Shown: positions 28,281 to 39,487, counted from the stretch's first letter. The stretch is 64,000 nt of DNA from Rhizobium sp. FY34 (GCF_005222845.1 NZ_STFZ01000012.1:62001-126000); one strand, 5' to 3'. Notes: generated by a model from the letters alone, not told the origin. Numbers and translations are program-made.

Positions 28281-29456
28281 TCAAGGTTCGGCCGGTTGCG
28301 ATACAAGGGCTGAGACGCCGACGATTTCCACGCCCCGTCCTTGCGCCTCGCGGACCCATTCTGCAACCGCATCCACGGTTTCATCAAAGACTGACCCGAC
28401 ACCGATCGCCGTGCCCTTGCGTTGGGCGATACGCTCCAGATCATCCAGCTTCTTAAGGATAGCCTCGCGCTGCACCTGGGCATCGAGCGTCAGATCAGCA
28501 AAGCCATGCGGCGCATCGAGCGCCTTTGCCACCGTGCCAGTCAGGGTCTGGGCGGATGATCCATCATCGAGAAAAAGAAGTCCACGATCCGAGATATCGC
28601 GCAGCACAGGCTCCAGAGCCTGCGCATCCGATAGGTAACGGCCGCCGAGATAGTTGACGATGCCCGTGTAATTGGTGATGCGGCCCATGGCCTCGTGCAG
28701 GCGCTTGAGGTTTTCCGCCTTCGACTGGGCAGTCGTCAGCGTCAGCGGGCCAGGATCATTATCCGGGTAATCAAATGGCTCCATGGGGATCTGCATGAGG
28801 ATTTCATGGCCGTTGCGCCGCGCCTCCTGCATCCAGCGCTGCAGGCTATTGCCACTGGCAGCAAAGGCCAGCGTGATACTGGGGGGCAGGATCTTCAAGG
28901 CCTTCTGGGTACCGGTCTGGCTGAGGCCCAGCCCGCCGAGCACGATGGCGATGCGGTTTCCCCGCGCCCCAGACCAGGGCCGCGCATACTGGTCCATCGG
29001 CCGCAGACCATCCGGACCACGCACCGGCAGCCGGCCGAAAGCAGTGTCTTCCAACAGTGCCTCATTGGGGGTGGTTGCCATGCGCGGATCCTGCCCGACG
29101 CGCTGGACATCAATCATTAAAGGGCCCTGACCATTGCCCGTACGCGGCGAATACTTGGTGATGACGCTGCCATCATCGAGCAGCGTGCGCTCGACATTGG
29201 CGCTGCCAGCACCGGCTACGGGCGGAGGGGGCTGTTGCGGCTTAGCGGGAGCTTCGGTTGGGACAGGTGGAACGGCGAGCGTGACGGCAACAGGCTCCGC
29301 CTGCTCAAGCTTTTCCGATCGCATAGCGTAAAAGGATAGGCCAAGCAGCCCTCCCCCGGCCAGAACACCCGCAAGCACGGCAAAGGAAGGCCGGCGCGAT
29401 GTCCGGTTCTTCGATTTTCTGTTCTGTCCGAGCGGAGCGCGAAGATCTGTCCCCAA
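28281..29456 (-). CDS. Divergent polysaccharide deacetylase (YibQ/DUF610-like)
   Basis: 391 residues: a cytoplasmic basic N-terminus, one membrane helix (~24-45), a proline-rich periplasmic linker, then a NodB-like barrel (RIAIVLGGLGLSQTGT, LAFAASGNSLQRW, ILMQIPMEPFDYP, GLLFLDDGSSA). Family members are periplasmic envelope proteins often encoded, as here, after ctpA and envC. The annotated start is TTG (29456) with AAGGCGGA upstream; no ATG fits. Enzyme activity in this family is uncertain. Confidence 0.88.
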   Translation of the reverse strand: MGTDLRAPLGQNRKSKNRTSRRPSFAVLAGVLAGGGLLGLSFYAMRSEKLEQAEPVAVTLAVPPVPTEAPAKPQQPPPPVAGAGSANVERTLLDDGSVITKYSPRTGNGQGPLMIDVQRVGQDPRMATTPNEALLEDTAFGRLPVRGPDGLRPMDQYARPWSGARGNRIAIVLGGLGLSQTGTQKALKILPPSITLAFAASGNSLQRWMQEARRNGHEILMQIPMEPFDYPDNDPGPLTLTTAQSKAENLKRLHEAMGRITNYTGIVNYLGGRYLSDAQALEPVLRDISDRGLLFLDDGSSAQTLTGTVAKALDAPHGFADLTLDAQVQREAILKKLDDLERIAQRKGTAIGVGSVFDETVDAVAEWVREAQGRGVEIVGVSALVSQPAEP

Positions 29457-29531
29457 TGGATCGGTCCGCCTTCGAAAAGTTCAACGGACGAAACCCGCCC
29501 GCCAACAGGTGGCTGCGGGTTTCGAAATCGC

Positions 29532-30860
29532 TTATGGCTTGACGGCAGCCTCTGCCTTTTCCGGAGTCGGCGGGAAAGACGGATCAGTCTTGTTGCCGCG
29601 CAACAGGTCGAGCGCGTAGTTCAACTGCACATCGTCCTTGGCTTCCGGCGGCACATAGGCTGTGGAACCAGAACCCTCTTCGGTCTCGCTCTGCCCCTGG
29701 ATATGGCCAGGCAGGCTGGATTCGCCTTCGGCGCGCACCTTGCCCTGAAGTTCCGGCGGGAGCGGCTGTTCGACCTTGATATCGGGCTGGATACCCGTGC
29801 CCTGGATCGACTTGCCCGACGGCGTGTAATAGAGCGCCGTGGTAAGGCGCAACGCACCGGCATCACCCATGGGGATGATGGTCTGTACCGAGCCCTTACC
29901 GAAGGAGCGCGTTCCCACAACGGTGGCGCGCTTCAGATCCTGCAGCGCACCGGCAACGATTTCCGATGCGGAAGCCGAACCGCCATTCACCAGAACAATG
30001 ACCGGCTTGCCATCCGTCAGATCGCCCGGACCGGCATTGAAGCGGCGGGTTTCTTCCGGATTGCGGCCACGGGTGGAGACCACTTCGCCGCGCTGCAGGA
30101 AGGCATCGGACACGTTGATCGCCTGGTCGAGCAGGCCGCCTGGATTGAGGCGCAGATCGAGCACATAGCCCTTCAGCTTATCGGCCGGCACTTCGGCCTT
30201 GATCTTCTTGATGGCGGCTTCGAGGTCGGTATAGGTCTTTTCCGTGAAGGAAATCACGCGCAGGTAACCGACATCGCCTTCGACACGCGACTTCACGGCG
30301 CGAACGGCAATGACATCACGAACGACGGTCAGCTCGATCGGCTTGTCCGCGCCTTGGCGCAGGATGGTCAGCTTGATCGGCGTGTTGACGGCGCCGCGCA
30401 TCTTTTCGACCGCATCCTGCAGCTTCAATCCGCGCACCGGCGTGCCGTCGATTTCGGAAATGAAGTCACCGGAAAGAACGCCGGCGCGGGCAGCAGGCGT
30501 GTCATCGATCGGTGTGATCACCTTGACCAGTTCGTTTTCCATCGTCACTTCGATGCCGAGACCGCCGAATTCACCCTTGGTCTGGGTGCGCATATCCTGC
30601 GCATCCTTGGCATTCATGTAGCTAGAATGCGGATCGAGTGAGGTGAGCATGCCGTTGATCGCATTTTCGACCAGCTTGTCTTCGTCCGGCGGCGTCACAT
30701 ATTGCGCGCGCACCCGTTCAAACACGTCACCAAAGATGGACAGTTCACGATAGGTGGAGGATCCGGCTGCCTGGGCAGGCACACCAGCGGAATAGACGAC
30801 GCTCATGGCCGTAGCCCCGAGCAGCGCCCCAACAATAACAAGTGAAGCCCTACGAATCAT
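29532..30860 (-). CDS. ctpA: C-terminal processing peptidase, S41 family
   Basis: 442-residue periplasmic serine protease. Signal peptide (MIRRASLVIVGALLGATAM), PDZ domain with GGLGIEV and GVLSGDFISEIDG, and S41 catalytic core with the nucleophile in NGGSASASEIVAGAL and general-base lysine in SFGKGSVQ. Processes envelope protein C-termini and trims peptidoglycan hydrolases. ATG 30860 chosen for its GGAAGGG site; the open frame extends upstream into the envC-like gene. An acidic low-complexity tail follows the catalytic domain. Confidence 0.94.
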   Translation of the reverse strand: MIRRASLVIVGALLGATAMSVVYSAGVPAQAAGSSTYRELSIFGDVFERVRAQYVTPPDEDKLVENAINGMLTSLDPHSSYMNAKDAQDMRTQTKGEFGGLGIEVTMENELVKVITPIDDTPAARAGVLSGDFISEIDGTPVRGLKLQDAVEKMRGAVNTPIKLTILRQGADKPIELTVVRDVIAVRAVKSRVEGDVGYLRVISFTEKTYTDLEAAIKKIKAEVPADKLKGYVLDLRLNPGGLLDQAINVSDAFLQRGEVVSTRGRNPEETRRFNAGPGDLTDGKPVIVLVNGGSASASEIVAGALQDLKRATVVGTRSFGKGSVQTIIPMGDAGALRLTTALYYTPSGKSIQGTGIQPDIKVEQPLPPELQGKVRAEGESSLPGHIQGQSETEEGSGSTAYVPPEAKDDVQLNYALDLLRGNKTDPSFPPTPEKAEAAVKP

Positions 30861-32268
30861 TTCGTGCCCTTCCAGTTTCCTTTGTGACCCACCACGGTTT
30901 CGAATCGACCGGAGTGCCGTCCTTCCTGAATTCAATGTAAAGCGTTGGACGATCGGTTTCCAGCGCCAAGGCTGTCGCGCTCGCCACTCTTTTCTCGCCC
31001 ATGGCAGCAATCGGTTCGCCTGAAAAGACGAATTTGCCCTGCCGCACGCTTACCTTGTCCATGCCCGTCAGCACAACATGATAGCCGTCGCCAACATTGA
31101 GAATAATCATTTGCCCATAACTGCGGAAGGCGCCAGCAAAAACCACCAGCCCATCGGCAGGGGCAGTGACCACGGCACCGGCACTTGCCGCCAGCGTCAG
31201 CCCTCGGGCAGGATGGTCCGTACCATCAGGTTCTCCAAAGGCGCGCAATACGTCACCTTCCACCGGATAGCCCAGTTTCTGCCGCAGACTGGAAAATGCA
31301 TATGCCGGGGCAATACGGTTTTTGTCGGGCACGCCGCTCTCGGCCAGTTCGCGGGCCTTCTCGCGCTCCTCGACCGTTAGCTGCTGGCGCCGATCTTCTT
31401 CGCGGCGCGCACGCTCCATCGCCTCGCGCACGGAGGAAATATCACTTTGCAGAGACTGGATCAGCCCTTCAAGGCTAGTCGCGCGACCCGCCAATTCCTC
31501 GGAGCGTCGGCGCTCAGCCGCAAGTTGGCTGGCACTCATGCGGCTCTGCTTGTCATTCTCGGCCAGCAGCAAATCCATGCGCCGGTCTTCTTCAAGGCTC
31601 GACGTCATGGCCTCGGAGGCTTTGGTCTTTTCCGCCAGCACCTGCGTCTGAAGGTCGGCAAGCGATGTGAGGTCTCCCATCAGGCGGACCGCTTCCGCAC
31701 GCATACCGGGCACGACGGCACCGAGAAGAATGGCACTGCGCACCGAAGCCAGCGCATCATCCGGTGTGACCAGAAGCGCCGGCGGCGGGTTGCGGCCCAT
31801 GCGCTGCAAGGCGGCCAGAACTTCGGCCAGCACGCCGCGCCGCTCGCGAAGGGAGGCGCGGATGCCATCCTCCTTCAGGCGCAATCCTGCCAAACGCTCT
31901 TCGCTGCCCTTGATTGCCGCTTCCAGCGTCCGGCGACGGGCAGCCGATTCGATCAAGGCCTGGCGTAGGCTGGTGCTGCTTTTGTCGAGGTCTGCAATTG
32001 CGGCTTCGATCGATTTCGCCTTTTCGGACGAAAGGCTGAGGGTCTTGGACAGTTCTTCAAGCTCGACGCGGCTCTGGTCGCGCTTGCTTTCCAGCGCATC
32101 GACGGCACTGGCAGGTTGGGACGGCGCGGCGGGCTGAGAAGGATTGGCCGGAGGCGGCATTTCTGTCGGCGCGGTCTGCGCCTGCGCCATGGCGGCAGGC
32201 ACGCCAGCAAGCAGAAGCACGGTCAGCAAGGACCCCGCATACTGCATGCTTTTGTTGCGCTTGCGCAT
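30850..32268 (-). CDS. Murein hydrolase activator, EnvC-like (degenerate LytM domain)
   Basis: 472 residues: signal peptide, long coiled coil (~55-300, including SLEGLIQSLQSDISSVREA), and a C-terminal M23/LytM fold. The LytM zinc ligands are gone: the HxGxD motif reads HPARGLTL and the final HxH strand reads GYHVVLTGM. That is the hallmark of EnvC/NlpD-type activators, which switch on amidases instead of cutting murein. Overlaps ctpA by 11 bases, implying co-expression of envelope remodelling factors. Confidence 0.9.
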   Translation of the reverse strand: MRKRNKSMQYAGSLLTVLLLAGVPAAMAQAQTAPTEMPPPANPSQPAAPSQPASAVDALESKRDQSRVELEELSKTLSLSSEKAKSIEAAIADLDKSSTSLRQALIESAARRRTLEAAIKGSEERLAGLRLKEDGIRASLRERRGVLAEVLAALQRMGRNPPPALLVTPDDALASVRSAILLGAVVPGMRAEAVRLMGDLTSLADLQTQVLAEKTKASEAMTSSLEEDRRMDLLLAENDKQSRMSASQLAAERRRSEELAGRATSLEGLIQSLQSDISSVREAMERARREEDRRQQLTVEEREKARELAESGVPDKNRIAPAYAFSSLRQKLGYPVEGDVLRAFGEPDGTDHPARGLTLAASAGAVVTAPADGLVVFAGAFRSYGQMIILNVGDGYHVVLTGMDKVSVRQGKFVFSGEPIAAMGEKRVASATALALETDRPTLYIEFRKDGTPVDSKPWWVTKETGRARNDS

Positions 32269-32365
32269 TCTTAAACCACGTCACCCGCCAAAGGATAAAG
32301 TCTAAGCTGATTTACCCAAAAGCACCAGAAACAAGATCGTGTTGCCGATCGACAAACCGCGACGA

Positions 32366-32848
32366 TCAAACCCGATGATAGGGGTGACCGGAGAGGATGG
32401 TGACGGCGCGGTAGAGCTGTTCGGCAATCAGGATGCGCACAAGCTGGTGCGGCCATGTCATGGAGCCGAGATTGACGACAGCATCGGCGCGCTCATAAAG
32501 CTGCGGATCAAGCCCGTCGGCGCCGCCGATGGCCAGCATCATCTCGCGTTTGCCCTGGTCTCGGTAACGACCGAGCAGGTGGGCGAAGCCGGGGCTATCC
32601 AGCGCCTTGCCGCGCTCATCGAGAAGAATGAGCACCGTGCCCTCGCCCAGCACCTTTTCCAGCTGTCCGGCTTCCTCGCGCTTGCGGGTATCGGAACTGG
32701 AGGCCCGGCTTTCGTTGACTTCGGACACGCGTGAAAATTCAAGCCCGATTGCCGGACCCGCCTTGGCGAAGCGGTCCATGTAACGCGACGCAAGTTCCTT
32801 TTCCGGTCCGGTTTTCAACCGTCCGACAGCAAAGAGGCCAATCCGCAT
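32366..32848 (-). CDS. rlmH: 23S rRNA pseudouridine1915 N3-methyltransferase RlmH
   Basis: 160-residue SPOUT methyltransferase: MRIGLFAVGRLK, LILLDERGKALDSPGFA, the SAM-binding knot MMLAIGGADGLD, and the C-terminal SMTWPHQLVRILIAEQLYRA that is nearly invariant in RlmH. Modifies helix 69 in 70S ribosomes. ATG 32848 gives the standard length; ATG 32854 and GTG 32857 lie just upstream. Neighbour of rsfS, as in most bacteria. Confidence 0.96.
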   Translation of the reverse strand: MRIGLFAVGRLKTGPEKELASRYMDRFAKAGPAIGLEFSRVSEVNESRASSSDTRKREEAGQLEKVLGEGTVLILLDERGKALDSPGFAHLLGRYRDQGKREMMLAIGGADGLDPQLYERADAVVNLGSMTWPHQLVRILIAEQLYRAVTILSGHPYHRV

Positions 32849-32953
32849 ATCCATCACCGCCAGGTTCGGACCGCATAGGGTTCAGGCGGCTGAGACAGGC
32901 TCAGCAGTCCACTGCGGCCATGGCACGGGCGGCCATCAGGATTGCCTGATCCG

Positions 32954-33364
32954 CTAGTGCAGCGTTCCTTCTTCGTCGGGAGCCGCCCACATCCTTTCAA
33001 GGTTGTAGAACTCCCGGATTTCAGGCCGGAACACATGGATGATGATGTCACCCGTGTCAATCAGCACCCAATCACCGGTTTCCAGCCCCTCGACGCGAGC
33101 GCTGCCAAGCCCCTCGTCCTTCAGGTCGGAAAGAAGGTGATCGGCGATTGCCGACACATGCCGGGTCGATCGCCCGGAGACCACAAGCATGTAGTCTCCC
33201 AGCGCGGACTTGCCCGCAATGTTGATGGTGACGATATCTTCTGCTTTCGAGTCCTCGAGACTTGCAAGGACCAGGTCGAGAGCGCGGGCAGCGGCATCGA
33301 CGCCACGTTCCAGGCTCTTTGGGAGAACGACATGCGCTCTTCCCTTGGCGTGAACTGTTGTCAG
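32954..33364 (-). CDS. rsfS: Ribosome silencing factor RsfS
   Basis: Iojap-family protein that binds L14 and blocks subunit joining in starvation. LASLEDSKAEDIVTINIAG, SALGDYMLVVSGRS and GDWVLIDTGDIIIHVF are family hallmarks. The family begins at TTVHAKG here, but the only codon at that position is CTG (33364), preceded by AAAGGAACAACC, an excellent Shine-Dalgarno at six-base spacing. ATG triplets at 33433-33427 would add a 23-residue cysteine-containing leader unlike the family. I annotate the CTG start (136 residues). Confidence 0.9.
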   Translation of the reverse strand: MTTVHAKGRAHVVLPKSLERGVDAAARALDLVLASLEDSKAEDIVTINIAGKSALGDYMLVVSGRSTRHVSAIADHLLSDLKDEGLGSARVEGLETGDWVLIDTGDIIIHVFRPEIREFYNLERMWAAPDEEGTLH

Positions 33365-33448
33365 GGTTGTTCCTTTCTTCCAAGAACAGAACAGGCACGA
33401 TCGCGAATCCGCTCGGCGAATCCACATCATCAAGGTGGCACTGAATGG

Positions 33449-34066
33449 TTAATCTTTCAAGGCATCAGCTCTTGCCGGAAGCCGCATCCCCGCCAATCGG
33501 ATGGCGGTCGAACTGAGTGGCGAGCGCGGCCCGTGAATGAAGGTCCATGCCGGCGCCTTGCGCCGGACAAGCGCTCGGGCGGCGTTCTCATCGACACGAG
33601 CAAAGGACAGCGCCCGTGCCGCCGGCGATGACAGGAAGGACAGCGTTGCACCCGGCCGGTCGATGACGGCAATCGGCACCGTATCGGCAATATCGCGCCA
33701 CTTCTGCCAGCGGTGAAAGGTCTGCAGGCTATCGGCCCCCATGATCCACACGAAACGGATACCCGGATTGGCGGCCACCACATGCGCAAGCGTCGAGGCG
33801 GTAAAGCTTGTCTGCAGGCGTTCTTCGAAGGCAGTCACCTTGATGCGCGGATCACGCGCCAGATTTTCGCTGAGCGCGATCCTTTCGCCAAGCGGCAGCA
33901 GCATAGAGCGGCTTTTCAAGGGATTGCCGGGCGTCACCATCCACCACAACTGGTCAAGGCCCAGCCGCTTCAGGGCGATTTCCGCCACCAAAAGATGCCC
34001 CGGATGCGGCGGGTTGAAGGAACCGCCGAACAGGCCGACCGCCATGCCCTTTTCCACATGCGGCAT
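33449..34066 (-). CDS. nadD: Nicotinate-nucleotide adenylyltransferase
   Basis: 205-residue nucleotidyltransferase of NAD synthesis. GLFGGSFNPPHPGHLL carries the HxGH active site, followed by WWMVTPGNPLK, FVWIMGADSLQTFHRW and the C-terminal PRSPLSSTAIR (ISSTxIR motif). Start uncertain: ATG 34066 (MPHVEKGM) is preferred; ATG 34045 has a nearer AAGG, and ATG 34132 would overlap proA. Part of the packed proB-proA-nadD-rsfS-rlmH run. Confidence 0.94.
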   Translation of the reverse strand: MPHVEKGMAVGLFGGSFNPPHPGHLLVAEIALKRLGLDQLWWMVTPGNPLKSRSMLLPLGERIALSENLARDPRIKVTAFEERLQTSFTASTLAHVVAANPGIRFVWIMGADSLQTFHRWQKWRDIADTVPIAVIDRPGATLSFLSSPAARALSFARVDENAARALVRRKAPAWTFIHGPRSPLSSTAIRLAGMRLPARADALKD

Positions 34067-34106
34067 GGCAAGATAGCGATCGTGAGCCCCCCCTGCCCCC
34101 ACGCCG

Positions 34107-35387
34107 TCAGGGCCGCGTCTGGCCGGTGCCATGCACGCGGTATTTGAACGAGGTCAGCTGCTCGACGCCGACCGGGCCACGCGCATGCATCTTGCCGGTG
34201 GCAATGCCGATTTCGCCCCCCATGCCGAACTCGCCGCCATCGGCAAACTGGGTCGAGGCATTGTGCAAGAGGATTGCCGAATCAATCTCGTTGAAGAAGC
34301 GCGCAACAACCTGCGGATCTTCCGCCAGCACCGCTTCGGTATGGTTGGAAGAATAGGTGTTGATATGGGCAATCGCCCCGTCAATACCGTCCACCAGCGT
34401 GACCGAGAGAATGGCCTCCAGATATTCGGTGCGCCAATCCTCTTCCGTCGCAGCCTTGAGGCCAGGCACCAGGGCCTGCACATCCTGCGAGGCACGGATT
34501 TCGCACCCCTTGGCGATCAGCGCCTGAAGGATGGGGGCAAGATGCGTCGATGCCACCTTGCGATCGATCAGCAGGGTTTCGGCTGCACCGCAAATGCCGG
34601 TGCGGCGCATCTTGGCATTCACGACCACCGAAACGGCCATATCAAGATCTGCGGAACCATCGACATAGATATGGCAAAGCCCTTCCAGATGCGCAAAGAC
34701 GGGAACGCGCGCTTCCGATTGCACGCGCGCCACCAGGCTTTTGCCCCCACGCGGAACGATCACGTCGATTGCCCCCTGCAGGCCAGACAGCATGGCGCCG
34801 ACAGCCGCGCGATCGGCAATAGGCACGATCTGTATGGCGTGTTCCGGCAGGCCGGCCAATGTCAGGCCTTCCACCAGGCAGCGATGGATCGCCTGCGATG
34901 AATGGAGCGAATCCGAACCGCCGCGCAGGATGACGGCATTGCCGGCCTTCAGGCAAAGTGCGCCAGCATCGGCCGTCACATTGGGGCGGCTCTCGTAGAT
35001 GACGCCGATCACGCCAAGCGGTGTGCGCACGCGCTCGATCTTCAAGCCGTTGGGGCGCTCCCAGGCGGCAATCACGCCACCGACCGGATCGGGCAAAGCG
35101 GCAATGGCGCGCAGGCCCTCGGCCATGTCGTCAACCCGCGTTTCGTTGAGCGTCAGGCGGTCGATGAAGGACGGCTGCAGGCCCTTGTCGGAAACGGATT
35201 GAAGATCCCGCGCATTGGCGGCAAGGATCTCGTCCTTTGCAGAAATAATGGCATCGGCGGCGGCCAGCAGCGCACGATTCTTCGCTTCTGATGTCGCAAT
35301 CGCCAGATGGCGGGCAGCCTGCTTTGCCTGGACACCGATCTCCAGCATCAGCGTTTCGACATCCGATACGGTGACTTTATCCAGCAT
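34107..35387 (-). CDS. proA: Gamma-glutamyl phosphate reductase
   Basis: 426-residue aldehyde-dehydrogenase-fold enzyme, second step of proline synthesis. [45 protein letters not shown] and the catalytic-cysteine region [14 protein letters not shown] are all present. ATG 35387 has AAGGGGG at seven-base spacing and gives the usual length. Its start overlaps the end of proB by 11 bases, coupling the two enzymes that channel the unstable glutamyl phosphate. Confidence 0.97.
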   Translation of the reverse strand: MLDKVTVSDVETLMLEIGVQAKQAARHLAIATSEAKNRALLAAADAIISAKDEILAANARDLQSVSDKGLQPSFIDRLTLNETRVDDMAEGLRAIAALPDPVGGVIAAWERPNGLKIERVRTPLGVIGVIYESRPNVTADAGALCLKAGNAVILRGGSDSLHSSQAIHRCLVEGLTLAGLPEHAIQIVPIADRAAVGAMLSGLQGAIDVIVPRGGKSLVARVQSEARVPVFAHLEGLCHIYVDGSADLDMAVSVVVNAKMRRTGICGAAETLLIDRKVASTHLAPILQALIAKGCEIRASQDVQALVPGLKAATEEDWRTEYLEAILSVTLVDGIDGAIAHINTYSSNHTEAVLAEDPQVVARFFNEIDSAILLHNASTQFADGGEFGMGGEIGIATGKMHARGPVGVEQLTSFKYRVHGTGQTRP

Positions 35388-36552
35388 GGGCCGCCCCCTT
35401 TTCAATCTTGCTCTTCGTCGTCTTCGTGAGGTTCGGCCCGGTCATCACCAGATCATCGCGATGCACCATCGCCGCACGCCCCGGATAACCAAGGATCGCC
35501 TCGATCTCGCTCGATTTGCGCCCGGTGATCTGGCGCGCCTCCTCCGCATCATAGCTGACCAGTCCACGGGCAATCTCGCGCCCCTGCCCGCCGATGATCG
35601 CCACCGTATCGCCGCGGCTGAACTGTCCCGATACCGTGCGCACTCCGGCCGGCAGCAGGCTCTTGCCGCCGGAAAGCGCCTGTTCGGCGCCTTCATCCAC
35701 CATGAGTTCGCCAGCCGGCTGCAATTGGCCGGCAATCCAGGTCTTGCGGGCCGTGACAGGCGTGCCGGACGGCGCAAACCAGGAAGACCGCGCCCCCTCC
35801 TCGATGGCCTTCAGCGGATGATCCGGCTTGCCGGAGGCGATGATCATGGCACAACCGGCACCGGTTGCGATCTTGCCCGCATCGATCTTGGTGCGCATGC
35901 CGCCGCGTGACAGCTCAGACGCAGCACCTCCAGCCATCGCCTCAATTTCCGGCGTGATGGAGTGGATTGTGTCGAGGAAGTTTGCATCAGGATCAAGATG
36001 CGGCGGTGCCGTGTAAAGCCCGTCGATATCCGAGAGCAGAACCAGAAGATCGGCGCCGGTCATGGTGGCGACGCGCGCCGCCAGCCGGTCATTGTCGCCA
36101 TAGCGGATCTCGGAGGTCGCCACCGTATCATTCTCATTGATGATCGGCACCGCACCCAGCTTCAGCAACTGGTTGATGGTGGCGCGCGCATTGAGATAGC
36201 GGCGTCGCTCTTCCGTATCGCCAAGCGTCAGCAGGATCTGGCCAGCGACGATCTCGTCGCGCGACAGGCTTTCCGACCAGGCACGTGCCAGTGCAATCTG
36301 GCCAACGGCTGCCGCCGCCTGGCTTTCCTCGAGCTTCAAGGCACCGGCCGGCAGACCAAGCACCGTTCGGCCAAGGGCAATAGCACCGGACGATACGACC
36401 AGCACATCGATCTTCTGAGCGCGAAGGTCTGCGATATCAGCACAGACGGAATCGAGCCAGGCCGATTTGAGGCCTGTCTTGCGATCCACCAGAAGCGCCG
36501 AGCCGATCTTGATGACAATACGGCGGTGTTTTGCAAGCGATTTGCGCGGCAT
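35377..36552 (-). CDS. proB: Glutamate 5-kinase with PUA domain
   Basis: 391 residues: amino-acid kinase domain ([53 protein letters not shown]) and a C-terminal PUA domain (~285-375). Phosphorylates glutamate and is normally the proline-inhibited step. ATG 36552 has GAGGAC upstream; the frame is open further into obgE but without similarity. One base separates its start from the obgE stop. Confidence 0.97.
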   Translation of the reverse strand: MPRKSLAKHRRIVIKIGSALLVDRKTGLKSAWLDSVCADIADLRAQKIDVLVVSSGAIALGRTVLGLPAGALKLEESQAAAAVGQIALARAWSESLSRDEIVAGQILLTLGDTEERRRYLNARATINQLLKLGAVPIINENDTVATSEIRYGDNDRLAARVATMTGADLLVLLSDIDGLYTAPPHLDPDANFLDTIHSITPEIEAMAGGAASELSRGGMRTKIDAGKIATGAGCAMIIASGKPDHPLKAIEEGARSSWFAPSGTPVTARKTWIAGQLQPAGELMVDEGAEQALSGGKSLLPAGVRTVSGQFSRGDTVAIIGGQGREIARGLVSYDAEEARQITGRKSSEIEAILGYPGRAAMVHRDDLVMTGPNLTKTTKSKIEKGAAHAG

Positions 36553-36553
36553 G

Positions 36554-37687
<1,134 letters not shown>

Positions 37688-37818
37688 TCAAGGTCAAAGA
37701 TTATCGACATTTTCCTTCGTCCCGACCCTTTGACGTATCCAGAACGCGTCATCCGGACGCATTGGAGGCGAAGCGGCAAGCCGGATCGCCCCGGCCTGCC
37801 TATTCTTCCGCCGGTTTT

Positions 37819-38406
37819 TCACCCGGACACCGGGTTGCACAAACCACCCGGCTTCAAGCGTGTTTCGATATGCGCCCCCATGCGGTTGCGCGCCAGCGAA
37901 AACACCTCACCGCTACCGACCACCTGAAAACCCAGCTTTGCCTGAATGCATAAAGATGCCGCATTATCGGCAAAGGCACCGGAATACAGATCCACATCCG
38001 GCATGCGCCGCACAAAGCGTTCGATTGCGGCAAAGGCTGCTTCGCTCATCAGCCCCTGCCCCCAATAGAAGCGGTTCAACCAATAGCCGAGATGCCAGTG
38101 ACCATTGCGCAATTCCAGGCCGACGCAGCCGATATGCACCCCGTCGCCTTGCGTGATGGCCAGGTTCCAATCCGGCATGACGCCGGATATCTGACTGTTC
38201 AACCAGTCGCGCGCATCATCACGACTATAGGGAAGCGGCACGCGTGAGAGCATGCGCGTCACCTGCCAATCGTTGAGCGACTGGGCAATGGCATCCGCAT
38301 CGTCCATTGTGTGGGGCCGCAGCAACAAGCGAGCGGTCCTGACCACAGGGCAGGGGCCGAGCCGGCGCACGGTATCCGTCAAGCGGTTAAGAACGGCAGC
38401 ACTCAT
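37819..38406 (-). CDS. GNAT-family N-acetyltransferase (RimJ-like)
   Basis: 195-residue acetyltransferase: TARLLLRPHTMDDADAI, the acetyl-CoA loop LGYWLNRFYWGQGLMSEA, and NAASLCIQAKLGFQVVG. Resembles RimJ/RimL-type enzymes; substrate unknown. ATG 38406 overlaps the stop of the upstream GNAT gene as ATGA, and the two are related copies arranged in tandem. The open frame continues upstream but overlaps its neighbour. Confidence 0.87.
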   Translation of the reverse strand: MSAAVLNRLTDTVRRLGPCPVVRTARLLLRPHTMDDADAIAQSLNDWQVTRMLSRVPLPYSRDDARDWLNSQISGVMPDWNLAITQGDGVHIGCVGLELRNGHWHLGYWLNRFYWGQGLMSEAAFAAIERFVRRMPDVDLYSGAFADNAASLCIQAKLGFQVVGSGEVFSLARNRMGAHIETRLKPGGLCNPVSG

Positions 38407-39038
38407 CGCATTTCCCCCCAGCTCTTCAGCGACATCCAGGTCTTGCGATCCAGACGGAACCACTCGACCGCCACCATGCCGCCCAGCGCCAGCGAGGCGA
38501 CCATGCCCGACCCCTGAAACTGGAAGCCGCACTTCTGGATGACGCGCCGCGAGGCAATGTTGGTGACCCGGCAGCGGGCGTCGATCTGGTCAATGTCACG
38601 CGTGCGAAACGCCATGTCGATCAGCGCATGTGCCGCTTCCGTGGCAAAGCCCTGGTTCCAGTGGGGTTCGCCCAGCCAGTAACCGAGTTCCAGCGTCTGA
38701 TGATCTTCGTGATGCGGCTCGAGCGCGCAGCAACCGAGAAAGGCGCCGTTATCACCTCGCGTAATGGCATAGACGCACTTGCCAATCTCGCCGGCTTTTG
38801 TGCGTCGCACAAAATCGGCTGCATCCGTCACCGTATAGGGATGCGGCATACGCGACACCATGGTCGCAATATTGGCATTGTTGGCGAGATGGGAAAGGGC
38901 GTCGATGTCTTCTTCATGGGGGGCGCGCAGAACCAGTCTCTGCGACAATAAGACAGGGCAATCGCTCCGTAACCGCTGCGGCCTCAGCCGCTCTTCGGGC
39001 GACCGGCTCCGGTCACTCCGTAATAATTCGCCTTGCAT
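38403..39038 (-). CDS. GNAT-family N-acetyltransferase (RimJ-like)
   Basis: 211 residues. SQRLVLRAPHEEDIDALSHL, LGYWLGEPHWNQGFATEAAH (acetyl-CoA loop) and NIASRRVIQKCGFQFQG define the fold. Strong ribosome site AGGAGG seven bases before ATG 39038. Tandem with a related GNAT gene and conserved next to rpmA-rplU in rhizobia. Could act on ribosomal or other proteins, but this is not shown by the sequence. Confidence 0.87.
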   Translation of the reverse strand: MQGELLRSDRSRSPEERLRPQRLRSDCPVLLSQRLVLRAPHEEDIDALSHLANNANIATMVSRMPHPYTVTDAADFVRRTKAGEIGKCVYAITRGDNGAFLGCCALEPHHEDHQTLELGYWLGEPHWNQGFATEAAHALIDMAFRTRDIDQIDARCRVTNIASRRVIQKCGFQFQGSGMVASLALGGMVAVEWFRLDRKTWMSLKSWGEMR

Positions 39039-39065
39039 GTTCAGTCCTCCTGATCGGGGGGTAAG

Positions 39066-39105
39066 AAAAAAGGGGAGTTGGGTGGCGCCCCATCTCCCCT
39101 TTTTT
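39066..39105 (-). terminator. Strong symmetrical terminator after rplU-rpmA
   Basis: AAAAAAGGGGAG (39066-39077) is a perfect reverse complement of CTCCCCTTTTTT (39094-39105), with a GC-rich inner part around GGCGCC. In the minus direction it ends rpmA transcription and separates it from the two GNAT genes; the symmetry would let it work both ways. Confidence 0.9.
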
Positions 39106-39175
39106 CAGACTGAACCTTGTGCGGGTCGTCAGCCGGGTCGATGTGACGCCGGCTGTTTTACGCGCTCCGGCAAGA

Positions 39176-39445
39176 TTATTCCGCGGCTTCCGCTTTCGGC
39201 ATGACGGACACGAATACGCGGCCGTTAGCCTTCGTACGGTAGTTCACATTGCCGGCGGTGAGTGCGAAAATGGTGTGGTCCTTGCCGAGGCCGACATTGG
39301 CGCCCGGATGCCACTGCGTGCCACGCTGGCGCAGAATGATGTTGCCGGCGATGACGGTCTCGCCACCGAACTTCTTCACGCCAAGGCGCTTGGATTCAGA
39401 ATCGCGACCGTTGCGCGAGGAACCGCCAGCTTTTTTATGTGCCAT
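39176..39445 (-). CDS. rpmA: 50S ribosomal protein L27
   Basis: 89-residue L27. N-terminal [20 protein letters not shown] places the flexible tail near the peptidyl-transferase centre; [15 protein letters not shown] and [11 protein letters not shown] follow. No N-terminal cleavage extension of the Firmicutes type. A lysine-poor, acidic C-terminus (MPKAEAAE) is present. Second gene of the rplU-rpmA operon. Confidence 0.98.
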   Translation of the reverse strand: MAHKKAGGSSRNGRDSESKRLGVKKFGGETVIAGNIILRQRGTQWHPGANVGLGKDHTIFALTAGNVNYRTKANGRVFVSVMPKAEAAE

Positions 39446-39487
39446 TGGAGTTCTCCTTTAAACCTTCGAAAACCTAGTGAAACCGGA

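Noticed and set aside
30850-32268. Calling the M23 protein an active endopeptidase
   Set aside because: The zinc-ligand motifs HxGxD and HxH are not present, so it is better described as an activator.
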